From Emiliania huxleyi CCMP1516 (lineage: Eukaryota > Haptophyta > Isochrysidales > Noelaerhabdaceae), in the NCBI RefSeq assembly GCF_000372725.1, contig NW_005197273.1, positions 422,434 to 486,433 of the forward strand: a stretch of DNA of 64,000 nucleotides, read 5' to 3'. The notes under the pieces were generated by a model. It was given only the letters and a program-made list of their open reading frames with translations, had not been told where the DNA came from and made no database searches. Position 1 is the first letter of the stretch. Every line of letters begins with the position of its first letter. The position numbers were made by a program, and so were the translations under genes. Below are positions 9,305 to 18,364 of the stretch, piece after piece.

Positions 9305-10401
9305 TCACCCGCCGAGCCCCTCTCTCCCCTCCCTCCACGTCTCAATGACCTGTCTCAACGCGATGTTGCTGACGAGCGCCGTGCTCGCGAGCATCGCACC
9401 GGTAACGGGGCTGGGCGCGGAGGCGGCGAGCGGGTACCGCTCCGCATACGTCCGGAACCACATCTCAATCGCCTCGCGCTCGTAGGTGTGGCCTGCGCGG
9501 CAATGGCGAGGGCGTGTGGTGGCGGCGGCGTAAGGGTGAGAGCGCAGCGTCTCAGCCTCCTCCCAGCCTCTCTCTCCGCCCCTCTCTCTCGCGGCCGATC
9601 TCTCAACCGCGTCCAACACCTCACCGTCACATGCCGTCACCGGGTCGGTCATGACCTCTCCGAGCACGGGACACAGGTACTGCGGCGGCGCCGCGTCCGA
9701 ACGCCTGGGGAGGCTCTTGCGGCGCCTGCGGCGCAAACAGAATGCGCATTGGTTTGAGGACTCAATTCAGCCACGCGTGCGAGCGCCCCGGGAGGCTTGC
9801 GCGGCGCCTGCGAGCCGCCCGCCGCGGCACCTGCGGGCATGTCGCGGGCATGTCGCGGACGTGTCATTGCCGCGGCTGAGGCGGCACTTATGCGAGGGGC
9901 GATCTCTCTCTCTCTCACCGAGGCGGCCGCTCCCCGGACGCCGGCTCGCACCCCGGCGGCGGCGCTGTGGGAAGCTTCCGAGACGCTGCCCACGAGCGAT
10001 CGGCCGAGCTTGCGCAGCAGCTTCAGCCGACTCCGGCTGCCGGGCTTTACCGCCTCCGCCGCCGCCGCCGCCGCACTCTCTGCCTCTACTCTCGCCGCCT
10101 CTCTCGCCGCCTCGGCCTCGCCGGCACGGAACGCGGGCAGGGCTCTGGAGAGGTCGCAGCGCCACGTGTACGGCCCGACTCCAGCCGGCTCCTCCACCGC
10201 CGCCGCAAATGCCGCCGTCCGCGCGTGGGCCCGAGCGACCATCTCCTCTCCTGCTGCCGCCGCCCGCCGCGCCATCTGCTCACCCGCCGCGGCGATCCTG
10301 TTCGCCCGATCGTTGGCTGAGGGCTGAGCGCATAAAGCTGGTGCAGGCCATTGCAAGCCGTCCGCGGACGAAATCTTTGGGCCTGCACCAGCGGCGTCCA
10401 T
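9305..10401 (-). CDS. U-box domain protein (E3 ubiquitin ligase-like)
   Basis: The C-terminal U-box is split by a GT-AG intron (9624-9493 on the minus strand): PPQYLCPVLGEVMTDPVTACDG joins HTYEREAIEMWFRTYAERYP, then ASTALVSNIALRQVIETW. This is the U-box fold (P..F.CPI....M.DPV....G.TYER..I..W). The upstream exon (10401 to about 9770) is Ala/Arg/Glu-rich and probably helical (ANRIAAAGEQMARRAAAAGE). The join to the U-box exon needs a short intron; a GTGGCT...GCAAG intron near 9773-9710 keeps the frame but is not proved. The expected role is recruiting E2 enzymes for ubiquitin transfer. Substrate unknown. Confidence 0.7.
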
Positions 10402-10489
10402 CTCCTCTCAGGACTGACCATTGCAAGCCCGTCCGAAAGGAAAAGAATCGCCTCTCGCACAGCACACAGGTTCGACAGTTACCAAAATG
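10402..10489. other. short intergenic between U-box gene and TIR element
   Basis: Contains GGCCTGCACCAGC-type sequence and an AAAAGAATCGCC tract, the reverse of the TTCTTTT motif seen before several genes. Confidence 0.35.
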
Positions 10490-10725
10490 TTTGTTTCTCT
10501 TGGCACCTTGGAGTGCTGGGGGGGGCGACAGGAAGAATGTGGCCCTGAGTTATGTATACGCCAACTCAGGGTGTGTGGCAGCCAGCTGGCTGTGTGTCTT
10601 GTGAGCTTGTTTGTGTCTGTGTGTCGTTCGTGCGTGTCGTCATCATCTGTCTCGCGTCCACCCATACCGCGTTGGTGTCCAGTCCGAGCCTGGCTGTTCT
10701 TCACCTTTCTACCTACCTACCTACC
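10490..10725 (+). repeat. left inverted repeat of the AP2 unit
   Basis: Partner of 12198-12432. It contains a perfect palindrome CAGCCAGCTGGCTG and a (CTAC)n/(CTACC)n inner border. Confidence 0.85.
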
Positions 10726-10742
10726 AAAAGAGGCACAGCCTG

Positions 10743-11053
10743 CGACGGACCTTTAGAAGGCGCCGTCGTCCTCATGGAGGTGGGCACGATCGGGGGGACA
10801 GTCGAATTCGCGAGCACCGTAGTGCTCGCCAAAAGACCATCCCCATCATCCCAACACCCCCGGCGACCCCCTCGCCGCTTGCCCCGCCAGCGGGCACTGC
10901 GCGACCCACCCCCGCGCCCTCGACCGCGCCCCCCGCCAGGAGCATATCGCATCACCACCGCCCGATCCTCGTCGAAGAGCAGAATCTTTCCCGCCTTCAC
11001 CAGCTCCTTCCACCCCTCCGTGTCCTGCAACGTCGTGGCGCCAGCCCATAGCT
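10743..11053 (-). CDS. fragment of an unrecognised multicopy gene (GW..LVK.G..LLF family)
   Basis: Minus-strand reading gives PELWAGATTLQDTEGWKELV, then KAGKILLFDEDRAVVMRYAP and an Arg/Gly-rich tail, an intron-like G-rich stretch, and a C-terminal exon ending HEDDGAF with TAG. The plus-strand locus 20690-21025 has a matching order (GWEDWVREGRVLLFEGD, Gly-rich, ASTTVLADST, EGDGF), and 29758-29964 has a similar acidic end (GEDYGSGG...FDDDGL). This is a dispersed gene family or the coding part of a repeat. Function unknown. Confidence 0.4.
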
Positions 11054-11169
11054 CCGGCCCTCCGTAAAGAAAAGAAAGCGCGAACGTTTACAAAAGAGAG
11101 GCGAAGAAATGTGTATTCGGGTACTCGAAATCGGTGTGAGTGGGAGAGGTGTGAGCGGGAGAGCTGTCC

Positions 11170-12096
11170 ATGGCAACGGTCGCGACAGCAGAGGGACTTC
11201 GGCTGCACCTCTCGACGCAACGCGGCCGCTGCGGCCAGTACAAGGGCGTGTACGAGTACGGCGGCGCATACCGTGCGCAGTACAAGTTGAACGGAAGGGT
11301 TGTCTACATCGGGAGAAACTACGCCACGGCGGTGGAGGCGGCGGTGGCGTACGCTCGGACGGTCGGCGAGTATGAGCCGTCGACTCCGACGGTGGCGACA
11401 GAGGCGGAGGGGCTGCGGCTGCACGTTTCGCCCCGTAGGAGCACCGGCTACAAGGGCGTGATCAAGCAGGCCTCTGGCCGCTTCAGGGTGAAGACTCCGG
11501 CTGGAATTCACTTGGGCTATTGCGACACGGCGGTGGAGGCGGCGGTGGTGTACGCGCGGGCGGTTGCCGCGGCAGACGCGGCGCAGGCGCGGGCGGTTGC
11601 CGTGGCAGACGCGGCGCCGGCGGCACAGCCGGTAGAGGCGCCCCAGAAGCGGATGCGGGTGGCCTCAAGGCGGGCCGCCGAAGCGGCGGCACAGGCTAAG
11701 GCGGAGGCCGCTGCGGCGCAAGAACGGGCGGCGGATCGAACGCGGCAGCAGCAGGCGCGCACGACTCCCGCCTCCACCGCCGGCACCGGCGTCAAGCTCG
11801 AGGTGCCTCACCCGACGAGGAGCGCGGCGCGCTCGCAGGGCGGGGCCAGCGGCGGCGCGGCCACCTCCGTCCGCGGCACGCCCGCCTCCGCCTCCGTCAA
11901 GTGGGAGGCGCCCGATGACCAGCCAAGCGGCAAGTGGCAGCGGGGCGCGCCGCCCGCTGCCACTGCCACCAACCTCGAGGTGTTTAGTGGCGGCGAGGGC
12001 GAGGACGATGAGGTGGAGGTCACGGGCGGCTGCTCGCGCTCCGAAAAGGACGCCGCGGGTTGGGCTAACGCCATTGAGCTCGATGGTGTCTCGTAG
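11170..12096 (+). CDS. AP2-like double-domain protein, 308 residues
   Basis: A single exon from ATG 11170. Two AP2-like units occur: residues ~21-68 (QYKGVYEYGGAYRAQYKLNG then VYIGRNYATAVEAAVAYARTV) and ~88-135 (GYKGVIKQASGRFRVKTPAG then GYCDTAVEAAVVYARAV). Each unit follows the spacer EAEGLRLH(L/V)S that also precedes every AP2 unit in the array at 60.8-64 kb. The C-terminal half is Ala/Arg-rich and then acidic (FSGGEGEDDEVEVTGG). AP2 units bind DNA in plant ERF and apicomplexan ApiAP2 factors and also occur in mobile homing endonucleases. A nuclear DNA-binding role is likely. The gene is enclosed by long inverted repeats. Confidence 0.75.
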   Translation: MATVATAEGLRLHLSTQRGRCGQYKGVYEYGGAYRAQYKLNGRVVYIGRNYATAVEAAVAYARTVGEYEPSTPTVATEAEGLRLHVSPRRSTGYKGVIKQASGRFRVKTPAGIHLGYCDTAVEAAVVYARAVAAADAAQARAVAVADAAPAAQPVEAPQKRMRVASRRAAEAAAQAKAEAAAAQERAADRTRQQQARTTPASTAGTGVKLEVPHPTRSAARSQGGASGGAATSVRGTPASASVKWEAPDDQPSGKWQRGAPPAATATNLEVFSGGEGEDDEVEVTGGCSRSEKDAAGWANAIELDGVS

Positions 12097-12197
12097 CTCC
12101 GGCTCAGACACGCGCGTCACATGTGGCCAGCCTATGTTGTGGTGGTGGAAGCCAACAAAAGAAATTCGACGGCGGGCATGTTTCATCATGTGTGTAG

Positions 12198-12432
12198 GTA
12201 GGTAGGTAGTAAGGTGAAGAACAGCCAGGCTCGGACTGGACACCAACGCGGTATGGGTGGACGCTAGACAGATGATGACGACACGCACGAGCGACACACA
12301 GACACAAACAAGCTCACAAGACACACAGCCAGCTGGCTGCCACACACCCTGAGTCGGCGTACACATAACTCAGGGCCACATCCTCCCTGTCGCCCCCCCC
12401 AGCACTCCACGGTGCCAAGGGCACAAACAAGG
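12198..12432 (-). repeat. right inverted repeat of the AP2 unit
   Basis: Reverse-complement partner of 10490-10725, including the CAGCCAGCTGGCTG palindrome and the GTAGGTAGGTAGG inner border. Confidence 0.85.
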
Positions 12433-12554
12433 GCACAACTCAAACAACAGACAACAGGAAGTGATATGCGAGGCTAGAGCAGGTTTGCTCTACCTCCAGC
12501 AATGTGTGTTACTCACGTTTCATCATCCCTCCCTTGGAGCTTGGTCGTCCGTTT

Positions 12555-12665
12555 TTCTCTTTTTATAAATGAACTCGGGGGCACGGAACGCGGCACCGTT
12601 GGTGTCATGCCGTCGTCCCTGGGCACTGGGCACTCCAGCGGATCTTCCCAAAAGTAGTCGCTTTC
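12555..12665 (+). promoter_or_regulatory. upstream region of the ankyrin gene, TATA-like, duplicated at 15486
   Basis: TTTTTATAAATGAACTCGGG lies about 170 bases before the ATG at 12733. The following stretch (CGGCACC..GTCATGCCGTCGTCCCTG..CACTCC..GGATC..TTCCCAAAA..AGT) recurs before the gene at 15681, so it is likely a shared promoter/5' UTR module. Confidence 0.5.
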
Positions 12666-12732
12666 ACATTCGTCGTGTCCGAGGCCGCGTCCGACGTGAC
12701 TCCCGACGCTTAGTTCGACAGGTCTTTACGAC

Positions 12733-15438
12733 ATGGGCATCCTCGTTCTGCTTGCGTTCTACGCGACACCTGCCAGCAGTGCGCCTGGTGTCGGGCGCTG
12801 GGCGCCACTGCTGCGGGAGGGGCTCCTGTTCGGCAGCTACAAAGACCACCACACGCGGTCGGTCGGGCTGGAGCACCCCGTGGAGACCTTCCGCTTCGTA
12901 CGCACGGAGGACGGCGGCGTCGCCACGGTCGGCAGCGGCAGCGGCCGCAACGAGTACTTTGTGCGCCCTGACGGGGTGCTGCAGCACGTGCATGCCGAGG
13001 GGATCACGGCGGAGCTGCGCGGGGAGGGCGAGGAAGCGGAGTTCGTGTGGAGCCACGGCTACAAGTCCGCGGCGTTCCCCAGCGACAAGCCGCCGAAGGT
13101 GGAGGTGACCGACTGCACGCTCGTCAAGGCGCACGCGGCCGAGTCCGTCAAACTCCTGCCCGAGGTGGCGCAGGCGCTGCGCGCGGGCCGGACCACGCCG
13201 CTGCTCCTCGCCTCGCCCCCCGGCTATGCGATCGTGCCCAAGACCGACGAGCCGCAGCGCATCGACGAGTGGGGCGTCAACTACCAGCAGCTCGGCATCG
13301 GGCCAGCGTCGGAGGCCCTGCAGGCGAAGATGCGCGGCAAGTTCCTCCTCTCGCAGCACCGCGCGACGCGCGACTACGTGCTCGACGTGCCCTTCGCGAC
13401 GTACAAAGTGCACTGCGAGGGCGAGCACGGCAAGCTGCCGCTCGCCGTGATCAGCTGGGACGATCGCAGCCGGAACCTCGACGAAACCGCGCCGCGCACC
13501 TTCGTCGTGAACGCCGACAACTCGATCTCGCCGACGAAGGCGACCCACCTGGCCTTTGGCATCCGCGGAGCCCTGCCGGCGGTGGGCGCGCAGATGGCCG
13601 AGCTGAAGATGCAGGCGGGTGGCAAGCCCACCGTTGAAGATGCCGATCTTGATGTTGGATCGACGCCCTCGCACGGCAACCCGCCCTCCACCAACGACCT
13701 CAACTCTGAATTGAACAACGTTGCCCGGAACACCGACGACACGGCCAGGGCGCGCGCTCTGGTCAAGGCGGGCGCGGATCTTCGCTCGACCAACGGTCCG
13801 ACGTGGCGCCACACGCCTCTGCACCAGGCGGCCTACCACGGTCGGTATGAGATGGCCAAGACCCTCGTTGAGCTCGGCGCTCCGCTGGACCTGCACTCGA
13901 ATCCGTGTGGGCGTGGTGCGACGGGAACGCCGCTCGAGCTCGCCCGCGGAGGTGGCCACCACCAGATTGCTGACATGCTCGAGAAGGCCGCTAGCGGCAA
14001 GCAGGGCCGAGTAGTCCGTCTCTTCAGCAATCTTCTTCAGCGTATCAATCCTCGTGTGGCTCAGCTGGCTCCCCCGGTCAAGACCGGCTCTGTTGAGGGC
14101 CGCTGGGAGTTCTACCAGAACATCGATATGGCCTACCAGGGCGACGTTGAGATCATCGACGACTGGCGCTCCCACACGAGCATTGATGAGCTGAAGACGA
14201 TTGTGGAGGAGAAGGGCTACTCGGCCATAAGCGTCGGCTCCTTTGGCTTCGCCGCCCTCAAGTCCTTCGACTACCAGTTGACGAAGGAGCACTGCAAGCC
14301 GTCGCACGGCTACACGAACGAGCTCCACATCTGGTTCCCGAGCGTAAGAGGTAGTAGACCCTTACCGAGCAGCGAGGCTGCCAAGTCGCCGAACGTGCCG
14401 GCGGGCTTCCACTTCCACGAAGGCTTCGGAGAGGCGACGCGCGGCGACCAAATCGGCCACATCACCTCCGGCGGCGTCGAGGGCCACTGCTTCAAGGGCG
14501 ATAAGCTGAGATGGCCGCTCCAGTGGGCGGCCATGATTGGTGACGTCGAGGCCATCGACGCACTCATCGCCGCGGGCCACGACCCGAACGTCAAGATGAG
14601 CGACTGGTACGACTCGGAGCCGCTGGGCTGGGCGGCATCCTTTGGGCAGTGCAAGGCGATCGAGGCGCTCTGCGCGCACGGCGCGGACCCCGGCCGCTCC
14701 GCCAACTTGGCGGGCTACACGCCGCTGTCGGACGCGCAGCGCGAGGGCCACACGAAGGCAATTGCGCTCCTCAACGAGTACCTCTCGGGGTCGCGTACGA
14801 TCGGGCCCCACGAGCCAGAGTTTGCCGACAAGCCCGTGGTCACCGGCAAGCCCGTGACAAGCCGCACCTCCCCCCTCGATCCGCCCGCGGCGGACTGGGA
14901 CAGCCCAATCGAGCTCACAGTCCACTCCAACCACGCGATGCACGGAAATGGGCCCATCCAGCATATTCTCCAGTACGATACAGGCAGCTTTGCCAACTTT
15001 GATGCAGGCACACGACCGTGGTGGGTGATCTTCGACGCCGGCAAGCCGCAAGCCGTCGGCGGCGTCGAGATGGCCGCCTTTGTAGCCGAAGAGAGCCCAA
15101 AGGTCGTCGAACTGCTCGCTTCTGACGACCTCGCCCGCTGGGACCTGATCGCCACTCTGAGCACCCCCGCACCGTGGGGCACGGACGCGGGGCCCAAGCA
15201 GTGGCCAATCGACAAGCCGCACGTCGCGCGCTACTGGAAGATCAACGTGACCGATACGCACAATGGGGTTGCACCTACCATCCACTACTGCCGACTGGTG
15301 GCGCCGTCACAGATGAAGTCGCTGCCGATCGAGGGCGTGTGGCTGCCGAGCCCGGTCACCGCACACAGCCTAGTGCTCACGGGCGTGGCCTGCTTCCTGA
15401 CCGGCTGGCTCGCCGCCCGCCACACCTACCGCACCTAG
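12733..15438 (+). CDS. secreted/membrane ankyrin protein with discoidin-like C-terminus, 901 residues
   Basis: One intronless frame. Residues 1-17 (MGILVLLAFYATPASSA) look like a cleavable signal peptide. A beta-rich region of about 300 residues follows, not recognised. Ankyrin repeats lie at about 355-410 (TPLHQAAYHGRYEMAKTLVE) and 595-680 (PLQWAAMIGDVEAIDALIAA, ALCAHGADPG). Between them, around 445-545, is a domain reading GRWEFYQNIDMAYQGDVEII, then SIDELKTIVEEKGYSAISVG and KSFDYQLTKEHC, also unrecognised. About 715-870 resembles an F5/8 type C (discoidin) carbohydrate- or lipid-binding domain. The end (SLVLTGVACFLTGWLAARHT) is a transmembrane anchor with a short basic tail. Together this suggests a surface or endomembrane type I protein. 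Extracytoplasmic ankyrins are unusual. Confidence 0.8.
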   Translation: MGILVLLAFYATPASSAPGVGRWAPLLREGLLFGSYKDHHTRSVGLEHPVETFRFVRTEDGGVATVGSGSGRNEYFVRPDGVLQHVHAEGITAELRGEGEEAEFVWSHGYKSAAFPSDKPPKVEVTDCTLVKAHAAESVKLLPEVAQALRAGRTTPLLLASPPGYAIVPKTDEPQRIDEWGVNYQQLGIGPASEALQAKMRGKFLLSQHRATRDYVLDVPFATYKVHCEGEHGKLPLAVISWDDRSRNLDETAPRTFVVNADNSISPTKATHLAFGIRGALPAVGAQMAELKMQAGGKPTVEDADLDVGSTPSHGNPPSTNDLNSELNNVARNTDDTARARALVKAGADLRSTNGPTWRHTPLHQAAYHGRYEMAKTLVELGAPLDLHSNPCGRGATGTPLELARGGGHHQIADMLEKAASGKQGRVVRLFSNLLQRINPRVAQLAPPVKTGSVEGRWEFYQNIDMAYQGDVEIIDDWRSHTSIDELKTIVEEKGYSAISVGSFGFAALKSFDYQLTKEHCKPSHGYTNELHIWFPSVRGSRPLPSSEAAKSPNVPAGFHFHEGFGEATRGDQIGHITSGGVEGHCFKGDKLRWPLQWAAMIGDVEAIDALIAAGHDPNVKMSDWYDSEPLGWAASFGQCKAIEALCAHGADPGRSANLAGYTPLSDAQREGHTKAIALLNEYLSGSRTIGPHEPEFADKPVVTGKPVTSRTSPLDPPAADWDSPIELTVHSNHAMHGNGPIQHILQYDTGSFANFDAGTRPWWVIFDAGKPQAVGGVEMAAFVAEESPKVVELLASDDLARWDLIATLSTPAPWGTDAGPKQWPIDKPHVARYWKINVTDTHNGVAPTIHYCRLVAPSQMKSLPIEGVWLPSPVTAHSLVLTGVACFLTGWLAARHTYRT

Positions 15439-15485
15439 ACCGCGCGGCGGCACTTGTTATTGTTCCAAAAGACTAGTATGTTCCA

Positions 15486-15615
15486 TCATAGTATATTTAA
15501 ATGGCGGGACGCGGCACCCTTGGGTGTTCATGCCGTCGTCCCTGCGCCCTTGACACTCCCAGTGGATCCGCTTCCCAAAAAAGTACTAAGTCGTAGTCGC
15601 TGTCGTCGTGTCGAC
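15486..15615 (+). promoter_or_regulatory. second copy of the ankyrin-gene upstream module
   Basis: TAGTATATTTAAATGGCGGG followed by GTTCATGCCGTCGTCCCTG, CACTCCCAGTGGATCC and TTCCCAAAAAAGT parallels 12555-12665, about 70-190 bases before the ATG at 15681. Confidence 0.5.
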
Positions 15616-15680
15616 GGTGCGGGGCCTAACAAAAAAGAAAATAGTGGGTCCTGCGGCCAACAGACCAGATCTTGGTCGAC

Positions 15681-16025
15681 ATGAACTCCGCTGGCATCAA
15701 CCACGAGCAGCTACGCACCGCGTGGCCCGTCTACTCTGCCTTCTCTGGCTCTCTCGAGCCGGTCGACCCCGCGGGCGTGGAGGTGCTCCGCTCCGTCTAT
15801 GTGGCCAACTGGCTCGCTGACGCCGCGATGCTCGAGGAGGCGGACGACGACTCTGGCCGCGATCTCACATTTCGAGGCTCCGCCGTGAGCCACATCGTGC
15901 TTACTCCGCCGCTGGCGCCGCATCAGCTCCTCGCGCTCATTGCTGCGGCGTGGAGCGCCGACCGTTGGTACTCGCTGGTCGAGAGCGATGGTGTGCCGAC
16001 GCACTGTCCCCGAGTAGCCCCGCCT
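15681..16025 (+). CDS. partial/unrecognised gene downstream of the duplicated promoter
   Basis: From ATG 15681 the frame reads MNSAGINHEQLRTAWPVYSA and continues with balanced composition (VEVLRSVYVANWLADAAMLE, APHQLLALIAAAWSADRWYS) to about residue 110. After 16000 it becomes Arg/Pro/Thr-rich and looks non-coding, although the frame stays open to 16370. The gene is probably truncated or continues in an exon I cannot place. Family unknown. It shares its upstream module with the ankyrin gene but not its protein sequence. Confidence 0.4.
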
Positions 16026-16362
16026 TGGCGGCACACACTCTCGACCAGGACAGTCCGGCCTACGGGAACGTGTCGCGCGCCGGCGACGGTTGCGGCGTGG
16101 TGTTTTCGAGTACGACGCGAAGATGGCACGACCACCGCCCTGCATTGCAAACCGGGCAAGGAGGGGCCCGCTCCCGTTCCGCGAGGAACAGGAGGTCTCC
16201 CCCCCTCCCCCGGCCTGAGCAGCCACGGTGGAAGGCAGCCCCTTGAGTCGAGGGCGGCGCGACCATTGCCCTGCTCGCAGCGGCCAGAGACCGAGGTCAG
16301 TGCAGATGGTCGCGCCGCCCCGCTCCGCCCCGCCCACCGCCGCGCCGCGCCGCCGCCCGATG

Positions 16363-16442
16363 ATTATTAAGTAATAATTAATTAAGAAATAATTAATTAC
16401 CCCACCCATTAATACATAATACTTAATACTCGATCATTAATA
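16363..16442. other. AT-rich island
   Basis: An 80-base island of near-pure A/T (AATAATTAATTAAGAAATAA and relatives) in a GC-rich context, with TTAATTAA-centred palindromes, directly followed by a GT microsatellite. It could be a DNA-unwinding, matrix-attachment or insertion scar site. Confidence 0.6.
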
Positions 16443-16445
16443 ATG

Positions 16446-16451
16446 TTGCGT

Positions 16452-16548
<97 letters not shown>

Positions 16549-16552
16549 TGTC
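16446..16552 (+). repeat. (GT)n microsatellite, ~50 units
   Basis: An almost pure GT tract of about 100 bases. Open frames of alternating Val/Cys across it are artefacts. Confidence 0.97.
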
Positions 16553-17356
16553 TCACGTCACTGCATCCTCTGCCGGTTCCTCCCGTCGCCTCTTCTTTGT
16601 TCGAATGTTTTTCAATCCATCCTTCACGGCGAGGGGGTTCGCCGTGGGGCGTGGGTGCGTCGGGCGGGTCCAGCAGTGACCAGTGTGGCAGCCGCAATGC
16701 TCTGCGCGACGGACCGGCTGCGCTGAAGTGTGAAGAGGTGCAGTGTGAAGAGCTGTGAGAGGGGTCAACGACCCGAGCACGTGGACGATCGTGCACTTAA
16801 AAAGCACATCGCGCCTCTGTGAGTGGGCATTCATGGGGATCACAAACATTCAATCAAGCGGCAGCCTTTCCTCCTGTCGGCGAGCAGACCCGAGGCTCCG
16901 GGCTGCTGTGACTATCGCAAATCGTGGTTTATTCGCAGGTCGCGCTCGCCGACCAATGTTCATACCTGATCGTGTTCGACCGCACTATCCACTGGTTTAA
17001 TGGAGCTCCCACAGATTACCTAGAGAGCACGGTATTCCCGGGCCATGATGTCGGTTCCCCACCGGACTTTTTTGTAGGGGAGAGAATTAAGGAATCTTTC
17101 TGCTGTAACCGACACTGATATCGCTCTCCTTTACTCAGACCAGATGGTGAGTCTTAACTGTAAATTACCGTCGGAAAGCTGTCAGAACGGCTGTCAGAAC
17201 ACTCACCTAGACCCCCGCGACGCCTATTGCTCACGGAACCCGCCGCCCCCTCACCACCCCTACCATGCGATGCGCCCTCGCTCGCGGCGCGAGCGGCTGT
17301 ACCCCCCTCGGCCTCGCACCGCCTGCCTACTCCCGCTCGCAGGTACAGCCGCTGCC
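16553..17356. other. no supported gene
   Basis: Short open frames only. The sequence is less GC-rich than the neighbours at 16780-17160. Confidence 0.5.
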
Positions 17357-17640
17357 ATGGAGGAGGCCGCGAGACGCGTGCGCTGCTGCATCATGTTCTT
17401 CCTGCTCGCCCTCGCGGGCGCCCACGCCGCAGCAAAGGGGCAATTTCCCGAGTGGCGCTTTCAGGGACGTGATGTGGTGGTGAAGATCCCGAGTTTCCAC
17501 GAGCCTCAATCGGCCGCGTGCGAAGCCGCTGCCGCTGCTGCCGCCGCCAAGAACTCCTCTCCCGCACCGGTCCTCATCATCGACGATGGTGGTTTTGCAC
17601 GTCCGATTCTGTCGGCAATCATTTGCCACTATACTTCACC
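17357..17640 (+). CDS. possible 5' exon with signal peptide
   Basis: From ATG 17357 the frame reads MEEAARRVRCCIMFFLLALA followed by GAHAAAKGQFPEW, a good signal peptide/anchor, then ALA-rich linker and PAPVLIIDDGGFARPILSAI. It probably supplies the secretory N-terminus for the coding block at 18365-19242. The connection is not resolved, because 17640-18360 contains only repeat-like, non-coding sequence. Confidence 0.35.
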
Positions 17641-18364
17641 CTTCGAGCCTTGGCCTTGCTGCATGGCATCGGATTCCAAATGCGGCCGACGTGTGGCCCT
17701 ATCATCCGGGACACGCCCAACCACATCATCGGTTGGATGGTTGCCTCAAAGTGCTTCATTCTCCGAACTGCCGCCCGAGGTCCCTGCCATGTGTAACACT
17801 CAAGTGTGTCAAGTCTCAAGACGTGGGAGGCGATTCCGATGGCAGCACTGCACCGCGGCGTCCGCAGAAGAAAACGACCGGATCACGGCGTCTGACCTCG
17901 GCGCGCACACCCGGCATGATGTCGCTGGTGCTTGGGGTGCTCGCCGCGCCACATACACACCGCTTTGACAGCGCTCAGCAGCCGCACCCAGAGCAGCAAA
18001 CCTGGTCAAGGATTCCGGGCCAGCTCCCAGTTGCTCCGACCGACAGCGAGATTTACACGTCGAGCGCCTTTGAGCGAGCGTGGACGGGTGGCGCGGTCGC
18101 CAAAGAGGTCGCCGGCCGTAGAGTTTCAATTGGGGTCCGATCTTGGACTTAGGACTTAAGCTTGCTTACTGCGACTAGGCCGGCGGCCCTGGGCTGTGCA
18201 AGCTGGCGTGGTCGCAGCGAGCTAACGCAGCGGAGTGGGCGGCGTGGGTCGCGAACGCAACACACCCACGCGGACAAAGCGTGGAGCGACCTCCGCCCAA
18301 CATCGCTCGTCACCTCTCCAGGTTCAGGCGCCGACGCTCCGGGCTAATCGAACCGTTGACCGGT

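Larger units (their letters stand above)
10490..12432. mobile_element. candidate 1.9-kb mobile unit: AP2 gene enclosed by 235-bp inverted repeats
   Basis: The left end (10490-10725) and the reverse complement of the right end (12198-12432) agree at roughly 95% by eye, from TTGGCACC..GGAGTGCTGGGGG at the outside to CTACCTACCTACC at the inside. Between them are an intact AP2-domain gene (plus strand) and a fragment of a different gene (minus strand). No transposase is visible, so this would be a non-autonomous element, a foldback element or an inverted segmental duplication. No clear target-site duplication was found at the outer ends. Confidence 0.6.

Noticed and set aside
10490..12432. A complete autonomous transposon
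   Set aside because: No transposase or integrase domain is present between the inverted repeats and no target-site duplication is obvious.
12664..14328. A 554-codon minus-strand open frame
   Set aside because: It is antisense to the well-supported ankyrin protein and is Arg/Leu/Val-rich, as expected for the shadow of a GC-rich gene.
16443..16758. Val-Cys repeat proteins
   Set aside because: Pure translation of the GT microsatellite.
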